Shown one piece after another: positions 45,957 to 56,086 of a stretch of 64,000 nt of DNA (its first letter is position 1; every line of letters starts with the position of its first letter). The position numbers and the translations under genes were made by a program. Source of the DNA: Chitinophaga filiformis (GTDB lineage: Bacteria; Bacteroidota; Bacteroidia; Chitinophagales; Chitinophagaceae). The notes under the pieces were generated by a model. The model was not told the DNA's origin, searched no databases, and was given only the letters and a program-made list of their open reading frames with translations. Where the stretch lies: contig NZ_JAKIRP010000007.1 in NCBI RefSeq assembly GCF_021646545.1, positions 248,001 to 312,000 of the forward strand, in the 5' to 3' direction.

Positions 45957-47702
45957 TTAACAGGATGACGCCACATCATTATTTTCTATCGCGTGCGTCC
46001 TTTTGAGGATATGTTTTTCTCGGTTATTGAGCCTTCGTATAGCAATTAGCGGGACCACAGCCGTGATCAATACCACAGTTGCAATGCTTCCCACCAGCAT
46101 TTTCCCGCTTGCCGCCAGTATACACAGGATGTACAACAGTAAAGCTGTAAATGCCAGCGCAAAAGCGATCACCCGCAATCCAAATAAGTTCTGCCTGCGG
46201 ATAGCGCCTGCTTCCTCCGCCGACTGTTCTGCTGCTTCTTTCCGCTGCTGCTGGCGGAATAAGCGGTACTGTAAATAATCATTAGCAGGCGCTTTCCCAA
46301 CACTCAGTATAAATTCATGCACCACCAGCATAACAACAGGCAGCACAACACCCAGCAGCATTTCCTGCGAGCGGCTTAGCTTCAGTGTTGTTATAAACGG
46401 TACTACAAACTTGAAGAGCAGGTTCACTGCCAGACAAATGCCGGAGATGATAAATGCTGCCTTCCCTGTCAGTTTTTTAGACATCAAAGCCCACAGTGTC
46501 GGCAGTAATGTTGGTCCGCCAGTAATCGCAGCAATACTCAGCACTACTTCTATCATGCCGCCCACCGCAGGCACCAGCAATGCAATGCCAATCATGCCAA
46601 GGCCCAGCAGCAGGCCTGACATACGTGCCATCCTGATCAGCTGCTTATCAGAAGCATGCGGATTGATCACGCCCTTATAGATGTCATTGGTGATGACGGC
46701 AGAGGTAACATTCAATGTTGTATTCGCAGTAGCGGAAGTAGAAAAATACATTCCTGTCAGCATTAGTCCCATCAGTCCCGGGGGTAATACCAACCGGCAT
46801 ACTTCCAGGTAGGCATTCTCTGTATTCAGGCCACTTAGCGCCGGGTTAATGCTTTTGTAGATCATGGGCGGCAGCATCCATATCACAGGACTCACCAGGT
46901 AAAGCGCAGCGAACAGGAATGCCACCTTCTTCGCAGCCGTAGGCGATTCCACGCTGGTATACCGTTGTACAAACGTCCAGTTCCCGCCGATATAGCTGAT
47001 ATGATACAATGCAAAAGCTGCAATGAACCCAATGGTATATTCACCGTTGATGATGGAGAAGAAATCAGCCGGTACATTCTGCGTAAACCGCTCCCAGCCG
47101 CCTGCCGCATCCAGCGATAAAGGCAATACGATCAGCACAGCGGCGGTCAGTATCACAAACTGCAGGATGTCTGTCACCATTACCGCCCATAATCCGCCAA
47201 TAGCAGTATAGGCAATCATCATCAGCCCCAGTACAATTGTGCAGGCAGTTAAAGGAAAGCCCAGCGATACACTCACCAGCTTTGCCACCGGGTACAACAC
47301 AGCTCCCTTATTGACCAGCGATACGATCAGGAAAGTATACACATAGAATTTCTGCACCGGCGCACCTAATCGCTGGCGGATAAACTCGGCAGCAGTCAGC
47401 GCCCCTGTCCTTTTCCACCGCGGCGCCAGCAGGAAAGCCGTGATAATTCCTCCCAGGCACATCGTCCACTGGATGGTAACAGACACAAACCCGTATTTAT
47501 AAGCAATGCTTCCCCATGCCACAAAGGTGCCGGCAGAAAAGAAACTCATAAAGAGGGACAGTCCCCCGATGAACCAGGGCACTGCTTCCCCTCCTGCAAA
47601 GAAGGATTTCATGTTCCTTCCCGTACGGGCAAACAACAATCCGATGAACAGCACAAAGGCCGAAAAAACGAATATGACAGTAGTATCTATGGTCGACTTC
47701 AT
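45957..47702 (-). CDS. Sodium:solute symporter (SSS family)
   Basis: The 581-residue protein has about 14 membrane segments. Family motifs are GLSLFMSFFSAGTFVAWGSI near the N-terminus, GLWAVMVTDILQFVI, and the region SATANTTLNVTSAVITNDIY. It belongs to the SGLT/SSS group, taking up a sugar, sialic acid or carboxylate with sodium. The start overlaps the stop of the preceding 855-residue protein gene by 4 bp (ATGA). It supplies the inner-membrane step of the PUL. The substrate cannot be named from the sequence. Confidence 0.92.
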   Translation of the reverse strand: MKSTIDTTVIFVFSAFVLFIGLLFARTGRNMKSFFAGGEAVPWFIGGLSLFMSFFSAGTFVAWGSIAYKYGFVSVTIQWTMCLGGIITAFLLAPRWKRTGALTAAEFIRQRLGAPVQKFYVYTFLIVSLVNKGAVLYPVAKLVSVSLGFPLTACTIVLGLMMIAYTAIGGLWAVMVTDILQFVILTAAVLIVLPLSLDAAGGWERFTQNVPADFFSIINGEYTIGFIAAFALYHISYIGGNWTFVQRYTSVESPTAAKKVAFLFAALYLVSPVIWMLPPMIYKSINPALSGLNTENAYLEVCRLVLPPGLMGLMLTGMYFSTSATANTTLNVTSAVITNDIYKGVINPHASDKQLIRMARMSGLLLGLGMIGIALLVPAVGGMIEVVLSIAAITGGPTLLPTLWALMSKKLTGKAAFIISGICLAVNLLFKFVVPFITTLKLSRSQEMLLGVVLPVVMLVVHEFILSVGKAPANDYLQYRLFRQQQRKEAAEQSAEEAGAIRRQNLFGLRVIAFALAFTALLLYILCILAASGKMLVGSIATVVLITAVVPLIAIRRLNNREKHILKRTHAIENNDVASSC

Positions 47703-50266
47703 AATAAACTGATCTCAAGTATTTTCAAGCCAAATGCAGGAAGCTGCACCTGCCATTCCGGGCCGGTAAGCTCCGTTCCTTCTTTCTCACCTGCTTCATC
47801 CAGGATGCTGGCAGTAAGGCCTTGCCCCCTCTTCACTTTAGCAGCGTCAAACTGTACCGACGTTTGCTGCGCCTCATCATCATCATTCAGCAGCAGAATA
47901 TATATTTTGTCATTTGTTGTACTCATTGTAGTGATATAGTCTACCTGCGGATTATTCACCTTGAGCATACCGTCCGGCATATACAGGCGGACGCCTTTAC
48001 CGAATATCTTTCCCGGCGCAAATCCGTAACAGGTATGCGGCCCTACTTTGGGTGTAATAAAACCCCTGGGAAAACTGATAGCACCTTTACTGCGGAGGTT
48101 TATCTCCGATACCAGGTAATCCGTCAGCAATCCTACCTGCCACCAGGCATGATGGGGATAAGGACCAGCGCCTGCATTCATGGTCTTCCAGTAATAAGAT
48201 GCCACACTGGTTTTCTTATCTATAAAAGCATCGCGCCCCCAGATGGCCGCGCGGGCCATGTTGATGAACAGGGAATCTTGCGTGAGGGCAAAAAGACGTA
48301 CAAACATACCTGCATGACTCGCCAGCATAATGGGCCCGTGCAAATTAGCTGACCCCAGACTGCCACCATGTTCAAAACTCAGACCCGCCTGGCTGATCTG
48401 CCAGTCTTCCCATTGCTGTCCCCTAACTATCTTTTTAGCTGTTGAAGGGATAGGGTGCGTGTACACAGACGCAGTATATATCCGCGCAGCGGCAATAGCG
48501 GCATTTTTATACCGTTCTTCGCCGCAAAGGTCATAGAGATCGAGAAGAGCTTGTACGGTCTGTCCGGTGGCAAAATCGGCCACAAAACGGGCATCTCCGC
48601 ATACTCCGAGGAAGGCTCCCTTGTCAACGCCGGCACGTACCAGCCAGTCTGCACCTTTACGCGCTGCTGCCAGGTACTTTTCATCCTTCAATATCCGATA
48701 GGCCACCAGCAGCCCATAGAACGTCGGCCTCAGATCGGGAATATCCGTAAACACAGCCTTTGTCGTAGCGCCATCATACCCTACTTCCCAATGACCATCC
48801 TCATGCTGCCATTGCAGCAACTTATCCGCCCCCAGGCGCAGCCGTTCCCGCAACAACTTATTGTCAGGCTCAAACAGCAGTATATTGCCCATGTCCAGCA
48901 TAGTATAGTAGGTCAGGGCGATAGGCTCTACATAAGTGCCCCATTCTTCCGTAAAACGCTGTCTCTTCCACAGGTAGTACTGCCCCACAGCAGCCCCCTG
49001 GAAAAAGCCAGGTTCTGCCTGTTGCTGCGCCAGTTTAAAATTCAGGGCTGCCGGCAAACGCTTTTGCAGCAGCACACTGTCGCCCGTGATAGTTGCCAGC
49101 ATCCACATAGCGCCATAGTCGGAATTCTTCATAGCATCCCCGCCGGAACCAACTACACCGCCGAGATAAGCCTGAGCGCCGATCTCCAGCCCTTTATAGT
49201 TGAAAGTATGCCACATAGAAGTACTGTCATTGTCCAGGTAATGCAGCATAGCCATGATCCTGTCAGATACAGACTGCTTCGTTGTTTTTAGCTTCAGCTG
49301 ATCCGGGAAACGGTATACATCATTCACAGCATGATTGTACACTGTGTACCAGTCTGCCGGCTGTATGGTATACCTGAAAGAGAAAGTACGTTGCTCTCCC
49401 GCGTTCATGTATGAACCGGTTTGTCCCAGCACAGGATGATAAGCCACCGGCGTATACTCGCCCGCCCTGTTCATCACCGACAGGCCAAGCTTCCAGAGAT
49501 TGTGTGTATTCTCCTCTTTCTCCCAGGGGTCGCGCCCTGTTCCCGGATCAGGTATGACAGCCATCGTGATACCGTCTTTCGTCACCAGCGGACTTAAAGT
49601 ACTGGCGGTACGTTCCCGGAAAATGACCGGTTTATCAGGAATCCCCTGTCCATAACCATAACTCAGCACGAGATCAGTTTGTACCGTATTACTTTGAAAA
49701 TACCCTGGTATCATGGCAAAATCAGGCCGCTTGTCTTTCACCGTTGCCAGTGTAGGCGTTGCGATCGAATAGTAGCCCGAACGCTTTGCTGTAAGCGTGA
49801 TATCGACCAGTATATCATGATGAAATTGCTTATCCAGCTGCCATTGGGCGCTCAGCTCCCAGTCTTTGGAGCTGGTAGAAAATACCAACCCATCTGCCCT
49901 CTTCTCAACTTTATCCGGATAAAAACGGATAGGTGTACCAGCGGTGTTCATAGCCACCGGTCTTAAATTACTCTCCCAGTTACGCACCAGGTAATTGTAT
50001 TCCTTCAGGGAAAAACCACCGGGATGGGTATCTGCATAACGCAGGTCAGGTGTACTGTCGGGCTTACCCGCACTGTATAACAACAGGTATTCGCCCGACA
50101 GATTGGTAAGCCCCCTGCCTTCTATGTTAAGACCATTCAGCCGGTATCCGTTTTTTGTATGTATCCATTCCAGCGATAGCTTATCGTTCTGCAGCCGTTG
50201 TTGTGCGTAAATACGCTGTCCGCCGCAGACGATGATCGCACTATAAAACATTACTATCCATCTCAT
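47699..50266 (-). CDS. Large secreted barrel-like protein, unassigned glycan enzyme
   Basis: The 855-residue protein has a signal peptide (ending IYAQQ, near residue 22). The N-terminal third (about 25-330) is beta-sandwich-like. Residues about 340-740 form repeated helix pairs typical of an (alpha/alpha)6 barrel (YKGLEIGAQAYLGGVVGSGG, EEWGTYVEPIALTYYTMLDM, DKLLQWQHEDGHWEVGYDG, FATGQTVQALLDLYDLCG). A C-terminal beta domain ends the protein. This build is shared by several glycoside hydrolases and polysaccharide lyases, but I cannot place it in a family. The gene is between SusD and the symporter, 12 bp behind SusD, so a role in cleaving the PUL's glycan is likely. Confidence 0.75.
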   Translation of the reverse strand: MRWIVMFYSAIIVCGGQRIYAQQRLQNDKLSLEWIHTKNGYRLNGLNIEGRGLTNLSGEYLLLYSAGKPDSTPDLRYADTHPGGFSLKEYNYLVRNWESNLRPVAMNTAGTPIRFYPDKVEKRADGLVFSTSSKDWELSAQWQLDKQFHHDILVDITLTAKRSGYYSIATPTLATVKDKRPDFAMIPGYFQSNTVQTDLVLSYGYGQGIPDKPVIFRERTASTLSPLVTKDGITMAVIPDPGTGRDPWEKEENTHNLWKLGLSVMNRAGEYTPVAYHPVLGQTGSYMNAGEQRTFSFRYTIQPADWYTVYNHAVNDVYRFPDQLKLKTTKQSVSDRIMAMLHYLDNDSTSMWHTFNYKGLEIGAQAYLGGVVGSGGDAMKNSDYGAMWMLATITGDSVLLQKRLPAALNFKLAQQQAEPGFFQGAAVGQYYLWKRQRFTEEWGTYVEPIALTYYTMLDMGNILLFEPDNKLLRERLRLGADKLLQWQHEDGHWEVGYDGATTKAVFTDIPDLRPTFYGLLVAYRILKDEKYLAAARKGADWLVRAGVDKGAFLGVCGDARFVADFATGQTVQALLDLYDLCGEERYKNAAIAAARIYTASVYTHPIPSTAKKIVRGQQWEDWQISQAGLSFEHGGSLGSANLHGPIMLASHAGMFVRLFALTQDSLFINMARAAIWGRDAFIDKKTSVASYYWKTMNAGAGPYPHHAWWQVGLLTDYLVSEINLRSKGAISFPRGFITPKVGPHTCYGFAPGKIFGKGVRLYMPDGMLKVNNPQVDYITTMSTTNDKIYILLLNDDDEAQQTSVQFDAAKVKRGQGLTASILDEAGEKEGTELTGPEWQVQLPAFGLKILEISLL

Positions 50267-50278
50267 GCCTGTTTCATT

Positions 50279-51778
50279 TTATTGCCATGCGGGATTCTGT
50301 TCCAGCAGATTGTTAGCATTTACTTCCGTTTGAGGAATAGGAAAATATTGGTTCCTCGTCTGCGGATTTCTTACACGATATACATCATTGACAGCAGTGG
50401 GAATAAGCTGCCGGAAGGTATTGGTCCGCGAAAGATCATACCAGCGGTCGCCTTCTGCAAACAGCTCCCAGCTGCGCTCCTGCAATACCGCGGCGACGAA
50501 CGCATCACGGTCCAGTCCTTCCGTCAGTCCATCCAGTCCTGCACGGGCTCTTACCCTGTTGATATACTGGTAGGCATTGGCATTAACGCCATTCTGCCTT
50601 GCCTCCGCTTCCGCAGCAATGAGATATACATCCGCCACTCTTAAGATGGGGATGTTGGTGCTATGCAGACCACCAACAGAATTGCGGTCAGCATATTTCT
50701 TCACCAGCACACCATGTGTTGTAATAGGTGTAATGTTCGCCTGACGCACTGTCACTCCCTGTTTGTTGACATAGTTGGTATCCAGCAGCCCTCTCCGTTT
50801 ATCTCTGGGATCAAATGAATCGAAGAAAGCCTGGTAAGCAAACGCCGATCCGTAAGAAGTAGCGCCATACGCCGGACCGGCACTTCCCGGCGGACCATAC
50901 AAACTCATGATCTGTGAGCTGCGGCCATTGGTAACAGACTCCGCCTCGAATGCCCACAGGTTTTCCTTCCGCGCGGCATCTTCACGGGTAGCGTCATATA
51001 CATCCATCACATTATCCATCAACCCTATGCCTGTAGTACTATTCAATACCTTCTGTGCTTCACGCAGTGACAACGCCCAGTCCTCAGCATAAAGCGCCGC
51101 CTTGGCATATAAAGCCGCAGCGGCTTCCTTACAGGGACGGCCTTTTATCAGCGATCCACTATATTCAGGCAGATTCGCTTCAGCAGAATCAAGGTCCTGG
51201 AAGATCTGTTTGTATACATCTGCCTTAGGACTTTTAGCAACATAAGCATCATCTATTGACTGACTGGCCTTGATACGGATCACAACGTCGCCAAAGTTCT
51301 TAGCCAGAAACCAATGGAAGAACGCCCGCAAAAAGTAAGCCTCTCCCAATATGGCTTTCTTGCGCGCTTCATTGCTCATCTTAGTATTAGGCACTTTAAG
51401 TAATACCCAGTTGGCATTTTCAATACCTGTATAACAGTTGTTCCATATATCAATAGGCGATTCGTTGGCTCGGCTGTAGCTCACGACCGCACTATACTGC
51501 GGATCAAAACTGAAAAGCGTGTAAGTATCCCTGCCCACCACCGGACGCGGATATACCTGGTCTGCACTGAAATCGGGAACAAGCAACGCCGAAGGACCAG
51601 CATACAGATCGGCCAGTTCATTATATACTGCTGCCAGCGCCGCTTCTGCATCTTCTGCCGTCTGATAAAAATTCTCTGTATAAATCGATGAATAAGGTGT
51701 CTCTTCCAACTTGCTGCAGGAAAAACAAGAGAAGGAGAATAGAGAGACCACGCTATATCGTAAAAGTATATTTCGCAT
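50279..51778 (-). CDS. SusD/RagB-family nutrient-binding lipoprotein
   Basis: The 499-residue protein has a lipoprotein signal (SFSCFSCSKLEE, acylated Cys most likely residue 21). The SusD N-terminal region follows (PYSSIYTENFYQTAEDAEAA). A TPR core has RKKAILGEAYFLRAFFHWFL and KEAAAALYAKAALY. The C-terminal RagB part holds IPILRVADVYLIAAEAEARQ and RDAFVAAVLQERSWELFAEG, and ends with NPAWQ. It binds the glycan at the surface and caps the SusC barrel. It is 26 bp behind the SusC stop. Confidence 0.96.
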   Translation of the reverse strand: MRNILLRYSVVSLFSFSCFSCSKLEETPYSSIYTENFYQTAEDAEAALAAVYNELADLYAGPSALLVPDFSADQVYPRPVVGRDTYTLFSFDPQYSAVVSYSRANESPIDIWNNCYTGIENANWVLLKVPNTKMSNEARKKAILGEAYFLRAFFHWFLAKNFGDVVIRIKASQSIDDAYVAKSPKADVYKQIFQDLDSAEANLPEYSGSLIKGRPCKEAAAALYAKAALYAEDWALSLREAQKVLNSTTGIGLMDNVMDVYDATREDAARKENLWAFEAESVTNGRSSQIMSLYGPPGSAGPAYGATSYGSAFAYQAFFDSFDPRDKRRGLLDTNYVNKQGVTVRQANITPITTHGVLVKKYADRNSVGGLHSTNIPILRVADVYLIAAEAEARQNGVNANAYQYINRVRARAGLDGLTEGLDRDAFVAAVLQERSWELFAEGDRWYDLSRTNTFRQLIPTAVNDVYRVRNPQTRNQYFPIPQTEVNANNLLEQNPAWQ

Positions 51779-51804
51779 GTTGAAGCTTTTTAAAGAATGA
51801 AATA

Positions 51805-54800
51805 TCAGAAACCCACCTGTAGTCCCAGCAGGAAAGACCGCGCAGTAGGATATACCAGGTTGTCCACGCCTATCTGTTTATTCGAGTTGCCGAATGTGTT
51901 CACCTCCGGATCAAAGCCGGTATAATCAGTAATAGTGAACAGGTTGTTGGCACTTACATATACCCTTGCTGAACTGATATTTTTGATCTTCGGTAAACGG
52001 TACCCTAAGGTGATGTTCTTGCAACGCAGGAAGGAACCATCTTCCATGAAACGGTCTGTCAGCGGGATACGCCCACCCTGGAAGCCACTTACATATTCAT
52101 TACTGGGATTAGTGGGCGACCAGCGGTTCACGAGTGCCTTATACATGTTCCTGCTGCCTAGCGGGTTTTCGAAGGAATAACGTATAAGATTGTACACCTT
52201 ATTTCCCTGTGTACCGGCAAAGAAAGCACTGAAATCAAAACGTTTAAAACTCAGGTTAGTAGAGAATCCATAGATGAAAGAAGGATTGGCATTGCCTACA
52301 ATCTCCTGATCGCTGGCGCTGATCACCTTATCGTTGTTGAGATCTCTTACCTTCACTCCGCCAATACGGCTACCAGAGCCTTCCAGCACAGTTTCATTCT
52401 GCTGATAGATGCCATCAAATACATAAGTCTTGAACAGGCCCAAAGGTTCTCCTACTCTCATTACCTGGTAATTGCTTACCGCATATTCTGTTAGTCCGCC
52501 GTCAAGTCCCGTCAGTTTATTCCTGTTCAGGGAAATGTTACCCGCCACAGACCATCTTACCGTTTTATCAAGAATGATAGCGTCCATTGACAGCTCTATG
52601 CCCCTGTTTTCCAGGCTTGCAAAATTGCCCGTCACTTCGCTGTACCCTGAAGAACCTGGTAATGTCTTCACAAAAAGCAGGTCGTCAGTTTTCTTATGAT
52701 AGATATCTGCAGTAACGTTTACACGGTCATTCCATAATCCCAGGTCAAAACCGAAATCAGCCTGCAGAGAACGTTCCCATTTCAGGTCTTCATTGGCAAT
52801 ACCAGTGGGTCTGATACCGGTTATCGGCGAGTGATTAAAGTAATACATACCGGTAGTGCCCTGTAGGGAGAGCGATTTATACGCTTCAATAGCACCGGCA
52901 TTTCCTGTAAGACCATAACTAAACCTGAATTTCAGATTGCTGATGGTATTGCTGCCCTTCATAAAAGGCTCTTCTGAAGCGCGCCATGCAATGGCAGCTG
53001 CAGGAAAGAAACCGTATTTATTGTTCTTACCAAACTTTGTAGAACCATCTATACGGGCGATCAGGTCCAGCAGGTATTTATCGCGGAAACCATAGTTGAT
53101 ACGTCCCATATAAGAGTCCAGCCTGTCCCTTGAACGGCTGCTGCTCACAGTCCTTTCAGTGGCCAGCTGCAGGGCTTCATTGACGGTGGCATCATTGGGA
53201 AATTTACTGGCATTGATGGTATTGGTATTGCTGCTGTTAGCCTGTGTGGCAAACAGACCTGTCACTTTCAGTGAATGATCTTTTGCAATACGCGTTTCAT
53301 ATGTAATGATGCTTTCATGCAATAAAACAATCGTGTTTGCATTTGTCTTCGCCGCAGAACCGCCACCCGCAGCCAGATCACTGCTGTTCATAATGGCACG
53401 TGGAGAATAAAAATCGTTCAGCGACCCTGACAACACCGGGTTAAAGTTAGCACGGTAGGTCAAGCCCTTCAAAGGACTGATCTCTGCATAGATATTTCCC
53501 AGTGTCCTGTTGATCTTATCCCTGTTGAGGATCATGGACGAGCCGATGGGATTTGCGACTTCCCGGTAACGGCCATTCTCCTGATCACCGAAAGGCCATA
53601 TTCTGCCGTCTTCCCGGTAGGGCTTTAATGTAGGCGGAGCACCCATGGCCGCACCCAGAATGCTCTGGGTAACGGCTCCTGCATCGATACTGGTAGCCCC
53701 CGTAGGGATGACGTTATTCACAACATAACTGGTCAGGATACTGGCGCCCACCCTCAGCAGGTCATTCACCCTGTGATCAAAATTCAGGCGGAAAGAATAA
53801 CGGGTAAAGTCGGAATTGATCACGACACCATCCTGCTTGAAATAGTTGCCTGACAAGGCAAACTGTGTTTTCTCAGAACCGCCTGCCACTGTCACCTGGT
53901 GGTTCTGCATAGGCGCCTCACGGAAAATGAGGTCCTGCCAGTCTATGCCCTCTCCCAGTGCAGCGGGATTATCGTAGATATTTGTTTTGAACACTTCATT
54001 TTCCAACGCAGCAAATTCGGCGGCGTTCATCATCTTCATCTTCCGCGTGGTCTTCTGCACCCCGTAATACCCATCGTAGGTCACCGATGTCTTACCTGCC
54101 TTACCACGTTTAGTCGTGATCAATACCACACCGTTCGCCGCTCTCGCGCCATAAATAGCGGTAGCCGAAGCATCTTTCAGCACTGCGACAGATTCTATAT
54201 CATTGGGGTTGATGATAGACAGGGAACTGATATCGTTCACACCACCGGAATTGGACAGCTGTACACCATCCACTACATACAAGGGCTCAGAAGTACCATT
54301 GATAGAATTCACGCCCCTGATGCGCATACTGATGTTGCCCCCCGGCGCGGCGGAGTTCTGGGTGATCTGCACGCCCGATACACGGCCCTGTAAGCCCTGT
54401 ACCACATTGGAGATAGGCGTTTGCTTCAGATCAGCTGTTTTGACAGAAGCGATCGCACCTGCCACATTTGCCTTCTGCTGCGTACCATAGCCTACTACCA
54501 CTACTTCATCCAGGTCCTTTTTACTGGCCTGCAGCACAACATCCAGCTGACTATTGCCGGCAACAGGTATTTCCTGCGTGACGTATCCTGTAAATGTGAA
54601 GACCAGTGAAACATCCGATTGTTTAAGCGGCAGCGAATAAGCGCCATCAGGACCGGAAAGTGTGCCGGTGCTTGTCCCCTTTACCCTGACAGTAACCCCT
54701 GGCAGGGCCTCCCCGTTTTCTGCGGCCGTTACCCTCCCTTTCACAGTCAACTGCTGCGAAAAGGCAATTATTGGGAGCAGTAAGATTGGGAAAATTCCCA

Positions 54801-54825
54801 TGAAGTGAATAACATGTTTTTTCAT
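51805..54825 (-). CDS. SusC/RagA TonB-dependent receptor of the PUL
   Basis: The 1006-residue protein has a signal peptide (ending IAFSQ). A carboxypeptidase-regulatory-like domain follows (about 26-110, LTVKGRVTAAENGEALPGVT), then the TonB/plug region with DEVVVVGYGTQQKANVAGAI and IYGARAANGVVLITTKRG, and a barrel ending with GLQVGF. Unlike the two other SusC proteins in the window it has no STN domain, in keeping with control by the divergent LacI regulator in place of FecR/sigma. It imports the glycan fragments. Confidence 0.96.
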   Translation of the reverse strand: MKKHVIHFMGIFPILLLPIIAFSQQLTVKGRVTAAENGEALPGVTVRVKGTSTGTLSGPDGAYSLPLKQSDVSLVFTFTGYVTQEIPVAGNSQLDVVLQASKKDLDEVVVVGYGTQQKANVAGAIASVKTADLKQTPISNVVQGLQGRVSGVQITQNSAAPGGNISMRIRGVNSINGTSEPLYVVDGVQLSNSGGVNDISSLSIINPNDIESVAVLKDASATAIYGARAANGVVLITTKRGKAGKTSVTYDGYYGVQKTTRKMKMMNAAEFAALENEVFKTNIYDNPAALGEGIDWQDLIFREAPMQNHQVTVAGGSEKTQFALSGNYFKQDGVVINSDFTRYSFRLNFDHRVNDLLRVGASILTSYVVNNVIPTGATSIDAGAVTQSILGAAMGAPPTLKPYREDGRIWPFGDQENGRYREVANPIGSSMILNRDKINRTLGNIYAEISPLKGLTYRANFNPVLSGSLNDFYSPRAIMNSSDLAAGGGSAAKTNANTIVLLHESIITYETRIAKDHSLKVTGLFATQANSSNTNTINASKFPNDATVNEALQLATERTVSSSRSRDRLDSYMGRINYGFRDKYLLDLIARIDGSTKFGKNNKYGFFPAAAIAWRASEEPFMKGSNTISNLKFRFSYGLTGNAGAIEAYKSLSLQGTTGMYYFNHSPITGIRPTGIANEDLKWERSLQADFGFDLGLWNDRVNVTADIYHKKTDDLLFVKTLPGSSGYSEVTGNFASLENRGIELSMDAIILDKTVRWSVAGNISLNRNKLTGLDGGLTEYAVSNYQVMRVGEPLGLFKTYVFDGIYQQNETVLEGSGSRIGGVKVRDLNNDKVISASDQEIVGNANPSFIYGFSTNLSFKRFDFSAFFAGTQGNKVYNLIRYSFENPLGSRNMYKALVNRWSPTNPSNEYVSGFQGGRIPLTDRFMEDGSFLRCKNITLGYRLPKIKNISSARVYVSANNLFTITDYTGFDPEVNTFGNSNKQIGVDNLVYPTARSFLLGLQVGF

Positions 54826-54973
54826 AACTGTGGTTCTAGGTGTTAAGCCGGCATGAAATGAATAGTACCAGAATGCTGTATTTTACCGGCATTGCTACGT
54901 AACATGGAATTAATTAGTTCAAATTTTCACAAACAATTTGATGGATCAAAATATTTTCAGCAGTTTTTTCTAT

Positions 54974-55008
54974 GGGAACGGTTCCATTTTTTTGGGATAG
55001 TTCCCAAA
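54974..55008. promoter_or_regulatory. Two LacI-type operator candidates
   Basis: Site 1 (54974-54985) holds GGAAC-G-GTTCC. Site 2 (54991-55008) holds TTTGGGA-TAGT-TCCCAAA, a perfect inverted repeat. Both share GGGA and TTCC half-sites. Their centres are about 20 bp apart, near two helical turns. They lie between the SusC and LacI starts. Confidence 0.6.
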
Positions 55009-55048
55009 GTCTTATTTTTATGTCCCCATTCATTAAAATCGTCCACGT

Positions 55049-56086
55049 ATGAAGTCGAAGTACACGACCATAATAGACATTGCACGCCAGTTGAACATCT
55101 CCAAATCCACCGTTTCCCGTGCGCTTACGGGTCATCCGAACGTAAAGGAGCATACCCGCAAGGCGGTGCTTGAACTGGCCAACTCTATGGAATACCAGCG
55201 TAACTCACTGGCCCTTGGCTTCAGCAAACACACGACTAATACCATCGGCATCATGGTGCCGGAGTTTATGTCTACATATTTCCCGTCTGTAATTGTGGGC
55301 GTACAGGATGTAATGCAGGCAGCAGGTTACAATGTGGTGATCTGTCAGCAGAATGAATCGTATGAGTCAGAAGTGTCCAATATGAAGCTCTTGCTATCTT
55401 ATCGTGTGGATGGCATCATCGTGTCCCATACCAAGGAAACCCGAAATTTTGATCACTTTACATTAGCGCAGCGGAGGGGTGTACCACTGGTTTTCTTCAA
55501 CCGTGTACCGGACGATATGAATGTTCCGAATGTGGTGGTCAACGACTATGAAGCGGCCTTCCAGGCAGTAGAACACCTCATTGCCATCGGGCGTAAGCGT
55601 ATTGCACATCTCGCAGGACCAGAATCGCTGGTGAACACACGCCTGCGCAGACAAGGTTATCTTGATGCATTGAAGAAACATGACATCCCTTATAATCCTG
55701 ATCTTGTGCTGTCGTACGACCTGACCACAGAAAAGGTCAAGATCTATATGAAACACTTCCTCGACCTGGAAACACCACCGGATGCGCTGTTTGCCATCAA
55801 CGATCCTACCGCCATTGCGGCTATGGAAGTGGTAAAAGCAAAAGGACTAAGGATTCCTGAAGATATTGCCATTGTGGGTTTCAGTAATGACTTCTCTGCA
55901 CAGCTGGTATATCCCGGCCTTACAACAGTAGCACAACCCACCGCCGACATCGGCCGTACTGCGGCCGAGATGTTGCTGCAGGAATTAAAAGCGAAAGTTA
56001 AAAATGATTATACTATCAAGAAGGCCCCTACGGTGCAATTACCAACGAAGCTGATCATCAGGGAGTCGACTCAATGCCGTATTTAA
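55049..56086 (+). CDS. LacI-family transcriptional regulator
   Basis: The 345-residue protein has an N-terminal helix-turn-helix (TIIDIARQLNISKSTVSRAL) and hinge helix (about 45-58), then a periplasmic-binding-like effector domain (TTNTIGIMVPEFMSTYFPSV, LLSYRVDGIIVSH, FNRVPDDMNVPNVVVND, VGFSNDFSAQLVYPGLTTV). It is divergent from the PUL and probably represses or activates SusC in response to a sugar. The last 29 bp overlap the 3' end of the convergent CFEC gene. Confidence 0.94.
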   Translation: MKSKYTTIIDIARQLNISKSTVSRALTGHPNVKEHTRKAVLELANSMEYQRNSLALGFSKHTTNTIGIMVPEFMSTYFPSVIVGVQDVMQAAGYNVVICQQNESYESEVSNMKLLLSYRVDGIIVSHTKETRNFDHFTLAQRRGVPLVFFNRVPDDMNVPNVVVNDYEAAFQAVEHLIAIGRKRIAHLAGPESLVNTRLRRQGYLDALKKHDIPYNPDLVLSYDLTTEKVKIYMKHFLDLETPPDALFAINDPTAIAAMEVVKAKGLRIPEDIAIVGFSNDFSAQLVYPGLTTVAQPTADIGRTAAEMLLQELKAKVKNDYTIKKAPTVQLPTKLIIRESTQCRI

